64,000 bases of DNA from Flavipsychrobacter sp. (GCA_016787265.1 JAEUVF010000016.1:186001-250000), one strand, 5' to 3'. Positions 27,349-36,720 are shown, counted from the first letter of the stretch. Notes: generated from the letters alone by a model not told the origin. Program-made: numbers and translations.

Positions 27349-28986
27349 ATGAATGCATCAATACTGCAAGTACATCCAAAAGACAATGTACTGGTAGCAC
27401 TTACAAACCTTTCCAGTGGGGAACTGATTGAATGGAATGGGCAGATTATTCCTCTTCAGTCAGATATTCCTGCCAAACACAAATTCACCATAGCTGCGCT
27501 GAATGCAGGAGATCCTGTAATCATGTATGGCGTGCTGGTAGGTAAAGCTCAAACAGCGGTACCAACTGGTGGACTCCTGACTACTGAAAATCTGAAGCAT
27601 GCAGCAGATCCCTATGCTTTTAGAAACCTGCAGTTGGATTGGGAAGCGCCTAACGTAGACAAATTTCGCAACCGCACTTTCCTTGGTTATCACCGGTCAG
27701 ATGGAAGGGTGGGAACTGCCAATTACTGGCTTTTTATTCCTACCGTTTTCTGTGAAAACCGAAACCTGCAGGTCATAAAAGAAGCCCTGATAAATGAACT
27801 CGGATATGGTGTAACGGATAAGTATAAACGCTATACAAGGGACCTTGTAAAAGCAATGGAAAAAGAAGAGACCCTGCTCGATGTGCAGCTTCACTCACAG
27901 GGAGCCTCACATCACCGGGTTTTTCCAAATGTGGATGGCATCAAATTCCTGAACCACGACGGAGGTTGCGGTGGGATTCGGCAGGATTCTGATATGCTCG
28001 GAAAACTGCTTGCCGCATATGCCAACCATCCCAATGTTGGTGGAGTTACCATCCTTAGCCTGGGTTGCCAGCACCTGCAAACAAGGCAATTACTCGGTGA
28101 ATTGAAATCACTCAATCCCGATTTTGATAAGCCTCTTTATGTCTTTGAACAACAACAATCACAGTCTGAAGAAGAGCTGATTACCAGTGCTATTCGAAGC
28201 AGTTTCGAAGGCCTTCAACAAATCAATCAACTGAAGCGGCAGCCAGCTTCTCTTGATAAACTCTGCATTGGTGTAAAATGTGGTGGTAGTGATGGTTTCA
28301 GTGGAATTTCTGCCAATCCTGCTGTTGGTTATTGCGCCGACCTCCTGGTGGCTCTCGGAGGTAAGGTATTGCTGGCAGAGTTTCCTGAATTATGTGGTGC
28401 AGAGCAGGATCTGATTGATCGCAGTGTAAATGAAGCTACCGCGAAAAAATTCATCCGGCTGATGGAATCGTACGATGCGCTGGCACACCAGGCGGGATCC
28501 GGCTTCTTCATGAATCCTTCTCCGGGTAATATCCGGGATGGCTTGATTACGGATGCCATTAAAAGTGCAGGTGCGGCTAAAAAAGGAGGCAACTCCCCCG
28601 TGGTAGATGTGCTCGATTATACGGAACCTGCTACCAAACCCGGACTTAGTCTGGTTTGTACACCAGGAAACGATGTGGAAGCGACAACAGGTAAAGCTGC
28701 ATCCGGAGCTACTCTGATCCTCTTTACAACCGGACTTGGTACGCCAACAGGTAATCCTGTTTGTCCAACGATTAAACTAGCCACCAACAGCGCGCTGGCC
28801 AGGCGTATGGCAGACATTATTGACATTGATACCGGACCCATTATCACCGGAGAAAAAACGATTCCTCAAATGGGAGAGGAGATACTTGAATATTGCATTC
28901 GGGCTGCCAGTGGAGAAGTCATACCCAAAGCGGTACAATTGAATCAGGATGATTTCATTCCCTGGAAAAGAGGTGTAAGTCTATAA
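27349..28986 (+). CDS. UxaA-family (altronate dehydratase-like) sugar acid dehydratase
   Basis: A 545-residue protein with both UxaA parts: an N-terminal SAF domain (about 5-90) and a large C-terminal dehydratase domain from about 105. Conserved segments are FLGYHRSDGRVGTANYW, HDGGCGG, VGGVTILSLGCQHLQT, CGGSDGFSGISANPAVGY and FTTGLGTPTGNPVCPTIKLATN; the Cys residues are the likely Fe ligands. In fucose operons of some bacteria UxaA homologues stand in for the enolase-superfamily L-fuconate dehydratase, so L-fuconate dehydration is the best guess. It is the last gene of the tight operon, nine bases after the SDR. Confidence 0.87.
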   Translation: MNASILQVHPKDNVLVALTNLSSGELIEWNGQIIPLQSDIPAKHKFTIAALNAGDPVIMYGVLVGKAQTAVPTGGLLTTENLKHAADPYAFRNLQLDWEAPNVDKFRNRTFLGYHRSDGRVGTANYWLFIPTVFCENRNLQVIKEALINELGYGVTDKYKRYTRDLVKAMEKEETLLDVQLHSQGASHHRVFPNVDGIKFLNHDGGCGGIRQDSDMLGKLLAAYANHPNVGGVTILSLGCQHLQTRQLLGELKSLNPDFDKPLYVFEQQQSQSEEELITSAIRSSFEGLQQINQLKRQPASLDKLCIGVKCGGSDGFSGISANPAVGYCADLLVALGGKVLLAEFPELCGAEQDLIDRSVNEATAKKFIRLMESYDALAHQAGSGFFMNPSPGNIRDGLITDAIKSAGAAKKGGNSPVVDVLDYTEPATKPGLSLVCTPGNDVEATTGKAASGATLILFTTGLGTPTGNPVCPTIKLATNSALARRMADIIDIDTGPIITGEKTIPQMGEEILEYCIRAASGEVIPKAVQLNQDDFIPWKRGVSL

Positions 28987-29039
28987 AGTGAACTTCACAA
29001 AAGAGGAAGAATAGGTATCTTTAAGCATAAGCTAAAACG

Positions 29040-29822
29040 ATGCGAACCTTCCTCTTTTTATTTTCATTTGCACTGCTCAGTTGTTTTGCAGTTGCTCAGG
29101 ATCTTTCCCAATTTGAAAAGAAAACCTTTTTTAGTAGTCGCGGTGACACCCTGCCTTACCGGATTCTGTATCCTCTTAATTATGACCCTGCCAAAAAATA
29201 CCCTTTGTTTCTGGTTTTACATGGAGCTGGAGAAAGAGGCAATAACAATGAGGCCCAACTCACGCATGGAGCAAAATTATTCCTGGCAGATTCCAACCGT
29301 ACTCGTTTTCCTGCCATTGTAGTTTTCCCGCAATGCCCCCAGAATAGTTTCTGGGCCAAAGCCAATGTGAATCGGAATACCACTCCTTTTGAGATCACTT
29401 TCGATTATAGTGGTGCTGCCAGTGGGCCGCTGAATGCTGCCATTGAACTAACCCGTCAACTGATCAAAGATGGTTCAGTTGATAAAAAGCGGGTGTATGT
29501 TACAGGATTATCCATGGGCGGAATGGGTACTTTTGAGGCAGTATACAGAGAACCCAAATTATTTGCTGCAGCAGGCCCCATTTGTGGTGGAGGGAATGCC
29601 CAGGCATACAATAAAAAAACAGCCAAAGTTCCTTTTCGGGTATTTCATGGTGCTTCAGATGCGGTTGTAAACGTGAAATTGTCGCAGGAAATGGTAACCC
29701 GGCTAAAAGAATTAAATGCAACAGTTGAGTACCTGGAATATCCCGGAGTAAATCACAACAGTTGGGACAATGCATTTGCCGAACCGGATTTTATAAGCTG
29801 GTTTTATAACCGAAAAAAATAA
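29040..29822 (+). CDS. Secreted esterase/peptidase-like alpha/beta hydrolase (PHB-depolymerase/CE1-like)
   Basis: A 260-residue secreted alpha/beta hydrolase with signal peptide MRTFLFLFSFALLSCFAVAQ. LFLVLHGAGERGNNNEAQL forms the oxyanion-hole region, VTGLSMGGMGTFE carries the nucleophile Ser, FHGASDAVVNV the acid and GVNHNSWDNAF the His. Homologues are annotated as phospholipases/carboxylesterases or feruloyl-type esterases. It lies 53 bases after the fucose operon in the same direction and nine bases before the haem lipoprotein gene. A role in releasing acyl groups from glycans would fit but is inference. Confidence 0.87.
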   Translation: MRTFLFLFSFALLSCFAVAQDLSQFEKKTFFSSRGDTLPYRILYPLNYDPAKKYPLFLVLHGAGERGNNNEAQLTHGAKLFLADSNRTRFPAIVVFPQCPQNSFWAKANVNRNTTPFEITFDYSGAASGPLNAAIELTRQLIKDGSVDKKRVYVTGLSMGGMGTFEAVYREPKLFAAAGPICGGGNAQAYNKKTAKVPFRVFHGASDAVVNVKLSQEMVTRLKELNATVEYLEYPGVNHNSWDNAFAEPDFISWFYNRKK

Positions 29823-29831
29823 GCTGTAAAA

Positions 29832-30395
29832 ATGATGAACAGGATTCTTTTCGGATGGCTTTTGGTGCTATTGGCAGCCTGCCAAACGGAGCCGCAGGAG
29901 AAACCGGACGAGTATTACCTTAAATATGGCGACAGCTTATCAGCTGTTGCTTTTCAAACTATCCGTGGTGCCCTGCAAACTGCAATTGCAGATAGTGGAA
30001 TAGAAAAAGCTGTCCGGTACTGCCAACTTAATGCGTTGTCGCTGACCCATCAGTTCAATACTGATTCCATAAAAATCAGCCGGTTGGCAGAACGCTATCG
30101 CAATCCTCAAAACCAGCTGACTGCTGAAAGTCAGCCGGTTTGGGAGAGCTATCAATCAGCAATTGCAACTGGGGATTCCCTACACTCCGTGATAGTTCGT
30201 ACAACCCATCAGGTGGATTATTATAAACCGATACTACTGCAGGCAATGTGTTCATCCTGCCATGGACAACCTGATTCCAACATTCCTGCTTCCCTCTTAT
30301 CTGTCATCGATTCATTGTACCCGAATGATCTGGCTAAGGGTTTTTCTGAAGGTGAGTTAAGAGGTGTCTGGCAAATCCGTTTCCAGCTTCCCTGA
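29832..30395 (+). CDS. DUF3365 (Tll0287-like) c-type haem lipoprotein
   Basis: A 187-residue lipoprotein: the leader MMNRILFGWLLVLLAAC ends in a lipobox with Cys17. The mature part resembles the Tll0287-like/DUF3365 haem domain, with ISRLAERYRNPQNQLTAES, and has one c-type haem site, MCSSCHGQ (CxxCH), near residue 140. Such proteins are periplasmic sensors or small electron carriers. Nine bases separate it from the preceding esterase gene. No cytochrome biogenesis or respiratory gene is adjacent, so its partner is unknown. Confidence 0.85.
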   Translation: MMNRILFGWLLVLLAACQTEPQEKPDEYYLKYGDSLSAVAFQTIRGALQTAIADSGIEKAVRYCQLNALSLTHQFNTDSIKISRLAERYRNPQNQLTAESQPVWESYQSAIATGDSLHSVIVRTTHQVDYYKPILLQAMCSSCHGQPDSNIPASLLSVIDSLYPNDLAKGFSEGELRGVWQIRFQLP

Positions 30396-30469
30396 TACAT
30401 TAAAACAAATTGTATATCAACAATATAGATCAGTTGTTAAGAAAACTTTAAGGAATTTTTCATGGTGCC

Positions 30470-30504
30470 TTTGTCCAAAGAGTGATATTCACAGAGTAAC
30501 TTTG
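30470..30504 (+). promoter_or_regulatory. Predicted promoter of the RND operon
   Basis: A -33 TTTG at 30470-30473 and a -7 TAACTTTG at 30497-30504, spaced by 23 bases, match the Bacteroidota consensus TTTG/TAnnTTTG. Transcription would start near 30511, giving a short leader before the ATG at 30536. The spacer is slightly longer than the usual 19-21. Confidence 0.5.
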
Positions 30505-30535
30505 GTGCGATTCAACAAAACCCAGGACCGATATA

Positions 30536-30919
30536 ATGAAATTACCTTTACAAAAAGGTTTAAGGGCTTTTTTTGGTATGTTCCTGCTGCTGATGTTACC
30601 ATTGGCAGGTACAATGGTTAAGCAGACAGCGGGCAAGAACAGTCTTGACGCAGTCAGCCAGACCGTGGTGCTGGAGGAACATGAAACTCTGGACACTGAT
30701 CTTAATTTTTCTGCCCTGCAGTTTGAATTTGGTAACTGGGTTCCTGAGGCCATTCGGTCTGTTACCATTCGGATGACCCAACTCGCTTTCCCCGACAACG
30801 GTCTTGATATATTTATTAAATTTATTCCCGCGCTGGTCATCTTTCCGCTGCACCAGCCGGAAGATTTCTCCATCAAACCTGATTTTGTAGGATATCTTTT
30901 TCGCCTGAAGCCCTTTTAA
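30536..30919 (+). CDS. Hypothetical protein with N-terminal hydrophobic leader
   Basis: Unrecognised 127-residue protein. The basic start MKLPLQKGLRAFF is followed by a hydrophobic core ending near MLPLAG, either a signal peptide or a membrane anchor. A second hydrophobic run (IFIKFIPALVIFPL) lies in the last third. It begins about 25 bases from a predicted promoter and precedes the efflux adaptor by 58 bases, so it may be the first gene of the efflux operon. An inverted repeat overlies its stop codon. A role in efflux is only guessed from position. Confidence 0.6.
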   Translation: MKLPLQKGLRAFFGMFLLLMLPLAGTMVKQTAGKNSLDAVSQTVVLEEHETLDTDLNFSALQFEFGNWVPEAIRSVTIRMTQLAFPDNGLDIFIKFIPALVIFPLHQPEDFSIKPDFVGYLFRLKPF

Positions 30920-30964
30920 TGATCACTTGCCTTTTGTGAAACAGGTATTTTTTAAGTGATCATT
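30918..30964. promoter_or_regulatory. 11-base inverted repeat between hypothetical gene and efflux adaptor
   Basis: AATGATCACTT (30918-30928) and AAGTGATCATT (30954-30964) are perfect reverse complements separated by 25 bases; each contains TGATCA, and the right arm runs into a T-rich stretch. It could be a leaky terminator between the hypothetical gene and the adaptor, or paired operator half-sites. The start of the adaptor gene is 14 bases further on. Confidence 0.5.
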
Positions 30965-30977
30965 TTAATAATTCAAC

Positions 30978-32087
30978 ATGACTGGACAATTCCGTGCAGC
31001 AGCGTGGGGTATCATTCTTTTCTTTTGCAGTTGTCGCGCTGATGAAAAAAAAGCGACAAATGAAGAACCGGACCAGATTCCGGTATTTAAACTGGCTCAA
31101 TCCGATACGACCTTATATACCGGTTACGTGGCCGATATTCAGGCCGTACAAAATGTGGAAATCCGGGCTAAATTAAATGGCTTCCTGGAGCAGATACTGG
31201 TGGATGAAGGCCAGTTCGTCAAAAGGGGGCAGCCTCTTTTTCTGATTAATGTTGCTGAGTATACCAATGCAGTAGCCAGAACGGAAGCTCAATTGTCCAA
31301 TGCACATGCCGAAGCACATGCTGCAGAACTGGAAGTTGGACGAGTGAAAACCCTGGCCGATAAAAATGTAGTGGCTGCATCTGAATTGAAGCTGGCAGAG
31401 GCCAGACTGATGGCAGCCCAGGCCAAGGTTAAGGAAGCTGTTTCAGCGCATGATATGGCTAATCTCCAGTTATCCTACACTGCCATCAAAGCGCCTTTCG
31501 ATGGCATTGTCAATCGTATCCCGCTTAAAAGAGGAAGCCTGATTGAATCCGGAACCCTGCTAACCACACTTTCAGACAATCAATCCGTATTTGCTTATTT
31601 CAATGTTTCTGAAATTGAATACCTCCAATTGACAAAAGGCGATAAGGGGTCGTTAACGGAAACAGAAATTGTTAGCCTGATACTGGCAGACGGAACTGTC
31701 TATCCTCAAAAAGGTAAAATCGAAACCATTGAAAGTGAATTCGATGAAAGTACCGGCTCTATTGCCTTCCGTGCCCGCTTCCCGAATCCGCAGCGCCTGC
31801 TTAAGCATGGTGCATCGGGCAGGGTAAGATTAAGCAATACTGCTTCCAATATCCTATTGGTGCCACAGAAAGCTGTATTTGAAATACAGGATAAACATTT
31901 TGTATACGTAGTAGGATCGGATAAAAAAATTCATCAGAAACCTTTTATGCCGGCACGTCGTGTTGCAGAATACTACATCGTAGCATCCGGACTGGATGCA
32001 GGCGATACCATCGTGTATGAAGGAATTCAGAACCTGCGGGATGGAATGACAATTAATCCACTTTTCACTTCGGTGACTTCTAATTAA
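30978..32087 (+). CDS. RND efflux periplasmic adaptor (AcrA/MexA-type) lipoprotein
   Basis: A 369-residue membrane fusion protein. The leader ends in FFCSC with a lipidated Cys near residue 21. The lipoyl half-motif VEIRAKLNGFLEQILVDEGQFVKRGQPLF, the alpha-hairpin (about 100-150, rich in Ala/Glu), the second lipoyl half with IKAPFDGIVNRIP, and the beta-barrel and membrane-proximal domains follow in order. It links the inner-membrane pump encoded eight bases downstream to the outer-membrane channel. Class (hydrophobe/amphiphile efflux) follows from the pump; substrates are unknown. Confidence 0.93.
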   Translation: MTGQFRAAAWGIILFFCSCRADEKKATNEEPDQIPVFKLAQSDTTLYTGYVADIQAVQNVEIRAKLNGFLEQILVDEGQFVKRGQPLFLINVAEYTNAVARTEAQLSNAHAEAHAAELEVGRVKTLADKNVVAASELKLAEARLMAAQAKVKEAVSAHDMANLQLSYTAIKAPFDGIVNRIPLKRGSLIESGTLLTTLSDNQSVFAYFNVSEIEYLQLTKGDKGSLTETEIVSLILADGTVYPQKGKIETIESEFDESTGSIAFRARFPNPQRLLKHGASGRVRLSNTASNILLVPQKAVFEIQDKHFVYVVGSDKKIHQKPFMPARRVAEYYIVASGLDAGDTIVYEGIQNLRDGMTINPLFTSVTSN

Positions 32088-32095
32088 GAATAGTA

Positions 32096-35000
32096 ATGGT
32101 AGAAACTTTTATCCGGCGACCCGTATTGTCGCTGGTAATCTCCCTGCTTATAACGCTTCTGGGTTTACTGGCACTTTTTACCCTGCCGGTAACCCAGTTT
32201 CCAGATATTGTACCACCTTCGGTTGTGGTGAGTGCCAAATATACCGGTGCCAATGCTGAAGTGTGTGCGAAAGCCGTGGCTACACCACTCGAACGCGCCA
32301 TCAATGGTGTACCGGGAATGACTTATATGTCCTCGGTATCGAGTAACAATGGTAATACCCTGATCCAGGTATATTTTGAAGTGGGTACAGACCCCGACCT
32401 GGCAGCAGTGAATGTTCAGAACCGGGTAACCACTGTTCTGGATGAACTGCCGGAAGAAGTAATCAAAGCCGGGGTTACCACTGAGAAGGAAGTAAACAGT
32501 ATGTTGCTTTACCTCAACCTGATGAGTACCGATCCCGCAGCTGATGAAGATTTCATATACAACTTCGCCGATATTAATATCCTTCAGGAACTGAAAAGGA
32601 TTGACGGGGTCGGATTTGCTGAAATCATGGGACAGAAGGAATACTCCATGCGCGTATGGTTAAAGCCGGATCGTATGCTGGCCTATAATGTGTCGGCTGA
32701 TGATGTGGTGCAGGCATTGCGCAATCAGAATATTGAAGCTGCTCCCGGTAAAGTGGGAGAGAGTTCCGGAAAACAGACCCAGCCATTGCAATATGTATTG
32801 CGTTATACCGGTAAATTCTTCGAGCCCAAACAATATGCGGAAGTTGTGATCCGTGCCCAGGAAGACGGATCCCTGCTGCGTTTGAAAGAAATTGCAGATG
32901 TGGAATTTGGCGCGATGACCTATAGCATGGTGTCAAAAACCGATGGCCGACCTGCGGCTTCCATCATGTTGAAACAACGTCCGGGTTCCAATGCACGGGA
33001 TGTAATCCAGGCGGTAAAAGACAGGATGGGAGATTTAAAGGAAACCAGTTTTCCTCCGGGAATGGAATACAATATCTCTTATGATGTATCCCGGTTCCTT
33101 GATGCGTCCATCAATGAAGTATTAAAGACCCTCCTGGAAGCCTTTATCCTTGTATTCATTGTGGTGTTTATCTTCCTGCAGGATTTTCGTTCTACATTGA
33201 TTCCAGCCCTTGCGGTTCCGGTAGCATTGATCGGAACACTCGCCTTCATGCAGCTATTTGGCTTCTCCATCAACCTGTTAACCCTCTTTGCATTGGTGTT
33301 GGCAATCGGTATTGTGGTGGATAACGCAATTGTTGTGGTGGAAGCCGTTCACGTGAAAATGACACAGGAACATCTGCCACCACTGGAAGCTACCATCAAG
33401 GCCATGAAGGAAATTACCGGAGCTATCCTCGCAATTACACTGGTAATGTCTGCTGTATTTATCCCGGTTGCGTTTCTGAGCGGACCAGTGGGAGTATTCT
33501 ATCGCCAGTTCTCTATTACCCTGGCAATTTCAATTGTGATTTCAGGGGTAAATGCCTTGACACTTACACCGGCCCTCTGTGCGCTGCTGATGCGTCATGA
33601 TGAGGTGAAAAAACGCAACCTGCTGGGCCGGTTCTTTGAAGGCTTCAATAATAAATATGATAAAACCGAACGCTGGTATTCCGGGCTGATTCAGCGTATC
33701 GCTGGTAAAAGAGTGTTGACGTTTTCTCTCTTCCTGCTTTTTTGTGTCCTGACTTTTGGCATTATTAAAGTGTTGCCATCCGGATTTATTCCCACCGAAG
33801 ACCAGGGTATGATCTATGTGAATGTTACTACCCCGCCGGGTGCTACAGTAGAACGTACTGAAAAAGTACTGGATGATATTCAGAAAGTGGCCAATGAACT
33901 GGAACCAGTTGAAACCATCGCTACGCTGGCAGGATTCAGTCTTATGAACGATGTGGCGGGTGCTTCCTATGGGATGGGTATGATCAACCTCAAACCCTGG
34001 GATGAACGGGAGGAGTCGGTTCAGGATATGATGGCCGAACTGATCGCCAAAACCAAACATATCAAGGATGCACAGATTGAATTTTTCCCTCCTCCAACAG
34101 TACCGGGTTTCGGTAATGCCAGTGGATTTGAATTTCGGGTGCTGGATAAAACCGGAACAGGTAATCTGCAGCAGACAGCTGCGATTACGAATCAGTTGAT
34201 CGAAAAGTTGGAGAATTCTCCGGTAATCAGTGGCGCTTTCACCAGCTTTGACCCAAGCTTCCCACAGTACCTTATTCATATTGATTATGAAATGGCTGCT
34301 AAAAAAGGAGTAACAGTAGATAATGCAATGAGTACGCTGCAAACCCTGCTCGGTAGCTACTATGCAACCAACTTTATCCGTTTTGGTCAGATGTATAAAG
34401 TGATGGTGCAGGCTTATCCCCAATACCGGAAAAATCCGGATGACATTCTTCAGCTTTATGTGAAGAACAACCAGGGTGAGATGGTGCCCTATTCCACCTT
34501 TGTGCAGTTGGAAAGAGTATATGGACCTGAACAGTTGACCCGCTATAATATGTATACCTCAGCTATGGTGACAGGAGATTCCCGCCCTGGTTACAGTAGT
34601 GGTGATGCGATCAAAGCCATTCAGGAAGCTGCGGCTGATTTGCCGCGTGGATTCAGTTACGAATGGAGTGGTATGACGCGGGAGCAGATACTGTCAGGTA
34701 ATCAGGCCGTATACATTTTCCTGATCTGTCTGGTCTTTGTATACCTGCTGCTGGCTGCTCAATATGAAAGTTTTCTGTTGCCATTGCCCGTATTGCTGTC
34801 TTTACCTGCCGGTATTTTCGGTGCGTTTTTTGGATTGTGGGCACTTGGATTGGAAAACAATATCTATGCACAGGTAGCACTGGTTATGTTGATTGGTTTG
34901 CTGGGAAAAAATGCCATCCTGATTGTGGAATTTGCGATTCAGCGTAGAGAAGAAGGCCGTTCTGTACTGGAAGCTGCGGTGGAAGGTGCAGCTTCGCGTC

Positions 35001-35242
35001 TACGTCCAATCCTGATGACATCTTTTGCCTTCATCGCGGGATTATTACCGCTATGCCTTGCATCCGGAGCCGGTGCCATGGGTAACCGATCCATTGGTAC
35101 AGCTGCTGCCGGAGGGATGTTGATCGGTACCATTTTCGGGGTACTGGTTATTCCGGGTTTGTATGTGCTTTTCGCCAGTTTGCTGAAAGCACCGGTAAAG
35201 AAAAAAAATACAGAAAATGAAACAATTGACGGTGATGCATAA
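32096..35242 (+). CDS. RND multidrug efflux pump, inner-membrane subunit (AcrB/HAE1 family)
   Basis: A 1048-residue proton-driven efflux transporter, the usual length for AcrB relatives. It starts METF-type VETFIRRPVLSLVISLLITLLG, and twelve hydrophobic segments flank two large periplasmic loops. The TM4 proton-relay segment GIVVDNAIVVVEAVHV contains the conserved Asp; FIPVAFLSGPVGVFYRQFS and PILMTSFAFIAGLLPLCLASGAG are further hallmarks. It is expected to form a trimer with the preceding adaptor and the following TolC-like channel. Bile salts, dyes or antibiotics are possible substrates but nothing in the sequence decides. Confidence 0.95.
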   Translation: MVETFIRRPVLSLVISLLITLLGLLALFTLPVTQFPDIVPPSVVVSAKYTGANAEVCAKAVATPLERAINGVPGMTYMSSVSSNNGNTLIQVYFEVGTDPDLAAVNVQNRVTTVLDELPEEVIKAGVTTEKEVNSMLLYLNLMSTDPAADEDFIYNFADINILQELKRIDGVGFAEIMGQKEYSMRVWLKPDRMLAYNVSADDVVQALRNQNIEAAPGKVGESSGKQTQPLQYVLRYTGKFFEPKQYAEVVIRAQEDGSLLRLKEIADVEFGAMTYSMVSKTDGRPAASIMLKQRPGSNARDVIQAVKDRMGDLKETSFPPGMEYNISYDVSRFLDASINEVLKTLLEAFILVFIVVFIFLQDFRSTLIPALAVPVALIGTLAFMQLFGFSINLLTLFALVLAIGIVVDNAIVVVEAVHVKMTQEHLPPLEATIKAMKEITGAILAITLVMSAVFIPVAFLSGPVGVFYRQFSITLAISIVISGVNALTLTPALCALLMRHDEVKKRNLLGRFFEGFNNKYDKTERWYSGLIQRIAGKRVLTFSLFLLFCVLTFGIIKVLPSGFIPTEDQGMIYVNVTTPPGATVERTEKVLDDIQKVANELEPVETIATLAGFSLMNDVAGASYGMGMINLKPWDEREESVQDMMAELIAKTKHIKDAQIEFFPPPTVPGFGNASGFEFRVLDKTGTGNLQQTAAITNQLIEKLENSPVISGAFTSFDPSFPQYLIHIDYEMAAKKGVTVDNAMSTLQTLLGSYYATNFIRFGQMYKVMVQAYPQYRKNPDDILQLYVKNNQGEMVPYSTFVQLERVYGPEQLTRYNMYTSAMVTGDSRPGYSSGDAIKAIQEAAADLPRGFSYEWSGMTREQILSGNQAVYIFLICLVFVYLLLAAQYESFLLPLPVLLSLPAGIFGAFFGLWALGLENNIYAQVALVMLIGLLGKNAILIVEFAIQRREEGRSVLEAAVEGAASRLRPILMTSFAFIAGLLPLCLASGAGAMGNRSIGTAAAGGMLIGTIFGVLVIPGLYVLFASLLKAPVKKKNTENETIDGDA

Positions 35243-36698
35243 ACGAAGTATAAAATTGTTGGGAAGCACCCTGCTGGCAGTTCTCTTTATGGCTGCCTGC
35301 AGAGTAGCAGCGCTTCCGGCTTTACCGGATATCAAACCCTTACCGGCAGAATTTCTGCCCAAGCCGGATACCAGTGCTTCCATGATGGATAGTACTTCTG
35401 CCGGTGATTTTCACTGGAACGTTTTTTACAGCGACAGTCTTTTGTTGCATCTGATTGATACTGTTTTGAAAAACAATCCGGATCAGCAGATCGCATTTCA
35501 ACGCGTGGAAATCATGAACCAGCTGGTCAATCAGCGAAGAGCTGCTTTCCTGCCTTCCTTTCAGGGAGTGGTAAGCGGTGGATTGGATCGTTATGGGGAA
35601 TACACAATGAATGGAGTAGGTAACTGGGATATGAATTTATCTCCCAACCTTAGCAAGGAACAAAAAGTACCCAATCCGGTGCCGGATCTGTTTGTTGGTA
35701 TTCGTAGTCAATGGGAAATTGATATCTGGGGTAAACTGAAAGCCCAGAAAAAAGCTGCCATCGCAAGGTTGATGGCTGCTGAAAATGGCAGACGTTATCT
35801 CACCACCCAACTGGTAGCACAGGTAGCATCTCTCTACTACGAACTGGCTGCAAGTGATATTGAACTGGATATCATCCAGAACAACATTAAACTCCAGCAA
35901 CAGGCATTGGAGGTGGTAAAAATTCAGAAAGAGGGTGGCCGGGCAACTGAACTGGCAGTGCAGCAATTTGAAGCACAGCTATATCGTACGCAATCGCTGG
36001 AATGGATGATGAAGCAAAGAATAGTGGCGATTGAAAACCAATTGAGCATGCTGGCTAACCAGTATGACCAACCGATAAAACGTCAGAAATTTTCATTTCA
36101 GGATATAACTCCATCTCCATTGCCGGTTGGCTTTCCTGCGGATGTATTGTTGAATCGGCCGGATATCAAAGAGGCGGAATTAAACCTGGAGGCTACCAAA
36201 AGTGACCTCGCGGCCATTCGGGCAGCATTTTTACCTGCGCTCACCCTGCAGCCTATGATTGGGCTGCATACGTACAATACTTCCAAGTGGATCAATCCAG
36301 AATCATTGACCTGGGGGATACTGGGTGGACTAACGGCACCTTTATTGAACCGCCGGCAACTTAAAGCTGATTTTAATATCTCAACGGCAGAACAGAAAAT
36401 TGCATTTAACGGTTATCAGCAAACGCTGGTAACTGCCTACAATGAAATCAGTACGCAGATGAATAACTGGTCAAACCTGAGTCAGCAATTTTACCTGAAA
36501 GAAAAGGAATTTAATGTGCTTTCCAAAGCAGTACAAACAGCCCGCGATTTATATGTTGGTGGGTATGCAAATTACCTGGAAGTGATCACAGCACAGAAAG
36601 GAGTGTTGGATGCAGAACTGGAAATGGTGGATACACGCCTGAAAATGATGCAGGCAAAGGTAGACTTATACAGAGCTTTAGGAGGAGGATGGCAATAA
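35235..36698 (+). CDS. TolC/OprM-family outer-membrane efflux lipoprotein
   Basis: A 487-residue outer-membrane channel. ATG 35235 (eight-base overlap with the pump gene) gives the leader MHKRSIKLLGSTLLAVLFMAAC; an in-frame ATG at 35217 is an alternative. Two OEP repeats are visible, each with long amphipathic helices: QIAFQRVEIMNQLVNQRRAAFLPS and LLNRPDIKEAELNLEATKSDLAAIRAAFLPA. LYVGGYANYLEVITAQKGVLDAE near the end is diagnostic. It completes the tripartite pump with the two upstream genes. A terminator hairpin surrounds its stop codon. Confidence 0.93.
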   Translation: MHKRSIKLLGSTLLAVLFMAACRVAALPALPDIKPLPAEFLPKPDTSASMMDSTSAGDFHWNVFYSDSLLLHLIDTVLKNNPDQQIAFQRVEIMNQLVNQRRAAFLPSFQGVVSGGLDRYGEYTMNGVGNWDMNLSPNLSKEQKVPNPVPDLFVGIRSQWEIDIWGKLKAQKKAAIARLMAAENGRRYLTTQLVAQVASLYYELAASDIELDIIQNNIKLQQQALEVVKIQKEGGRATELAVQQFEAQLYRTQSLEWMMKQRIVAIENQLSMLANQYDQPIKRQKFSFQDITPSPLPVGFPADVLLNRPDIKEAELNLEATKSDLAAIRAAFLPALTLQPMIGLHTYNTSKWINPESLTWGILGGLTAPLLNRRQLKADFNISTAEQKIAFNGYQQTLVTAYNEISTQMNNWSNLSQQFYLKEKEFNVLSKAVQTARDLYVGGYANYLEVITAQKGVLDAELEMVDTRLKMMQAKVDLYRALGGGWQ

Positions 36699-36717
36699 TC
36701 CATCCTCTCTTTTTATA
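36685..36717 (+). terminator. Rho-independent terminator of the RND operon
   Basis: GAGGATGG (36685-36692) pairs with CCATCCTC (36700-36707) around a seven-base loop, followed by TCTTTTTATATT. The TolC-family stop codon (36696-36698) lies inside the loop. Confidence 0.75.
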
Positions 36718-36720
36718 TTA

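Noticed and set aside
33542..34423. 293-codon open frame on the minus strand
   Set aside because: It lies wholly antisense to the RND pump gene, has no recognisable domain and His/Phe-rich composition typical of a shadow frame.
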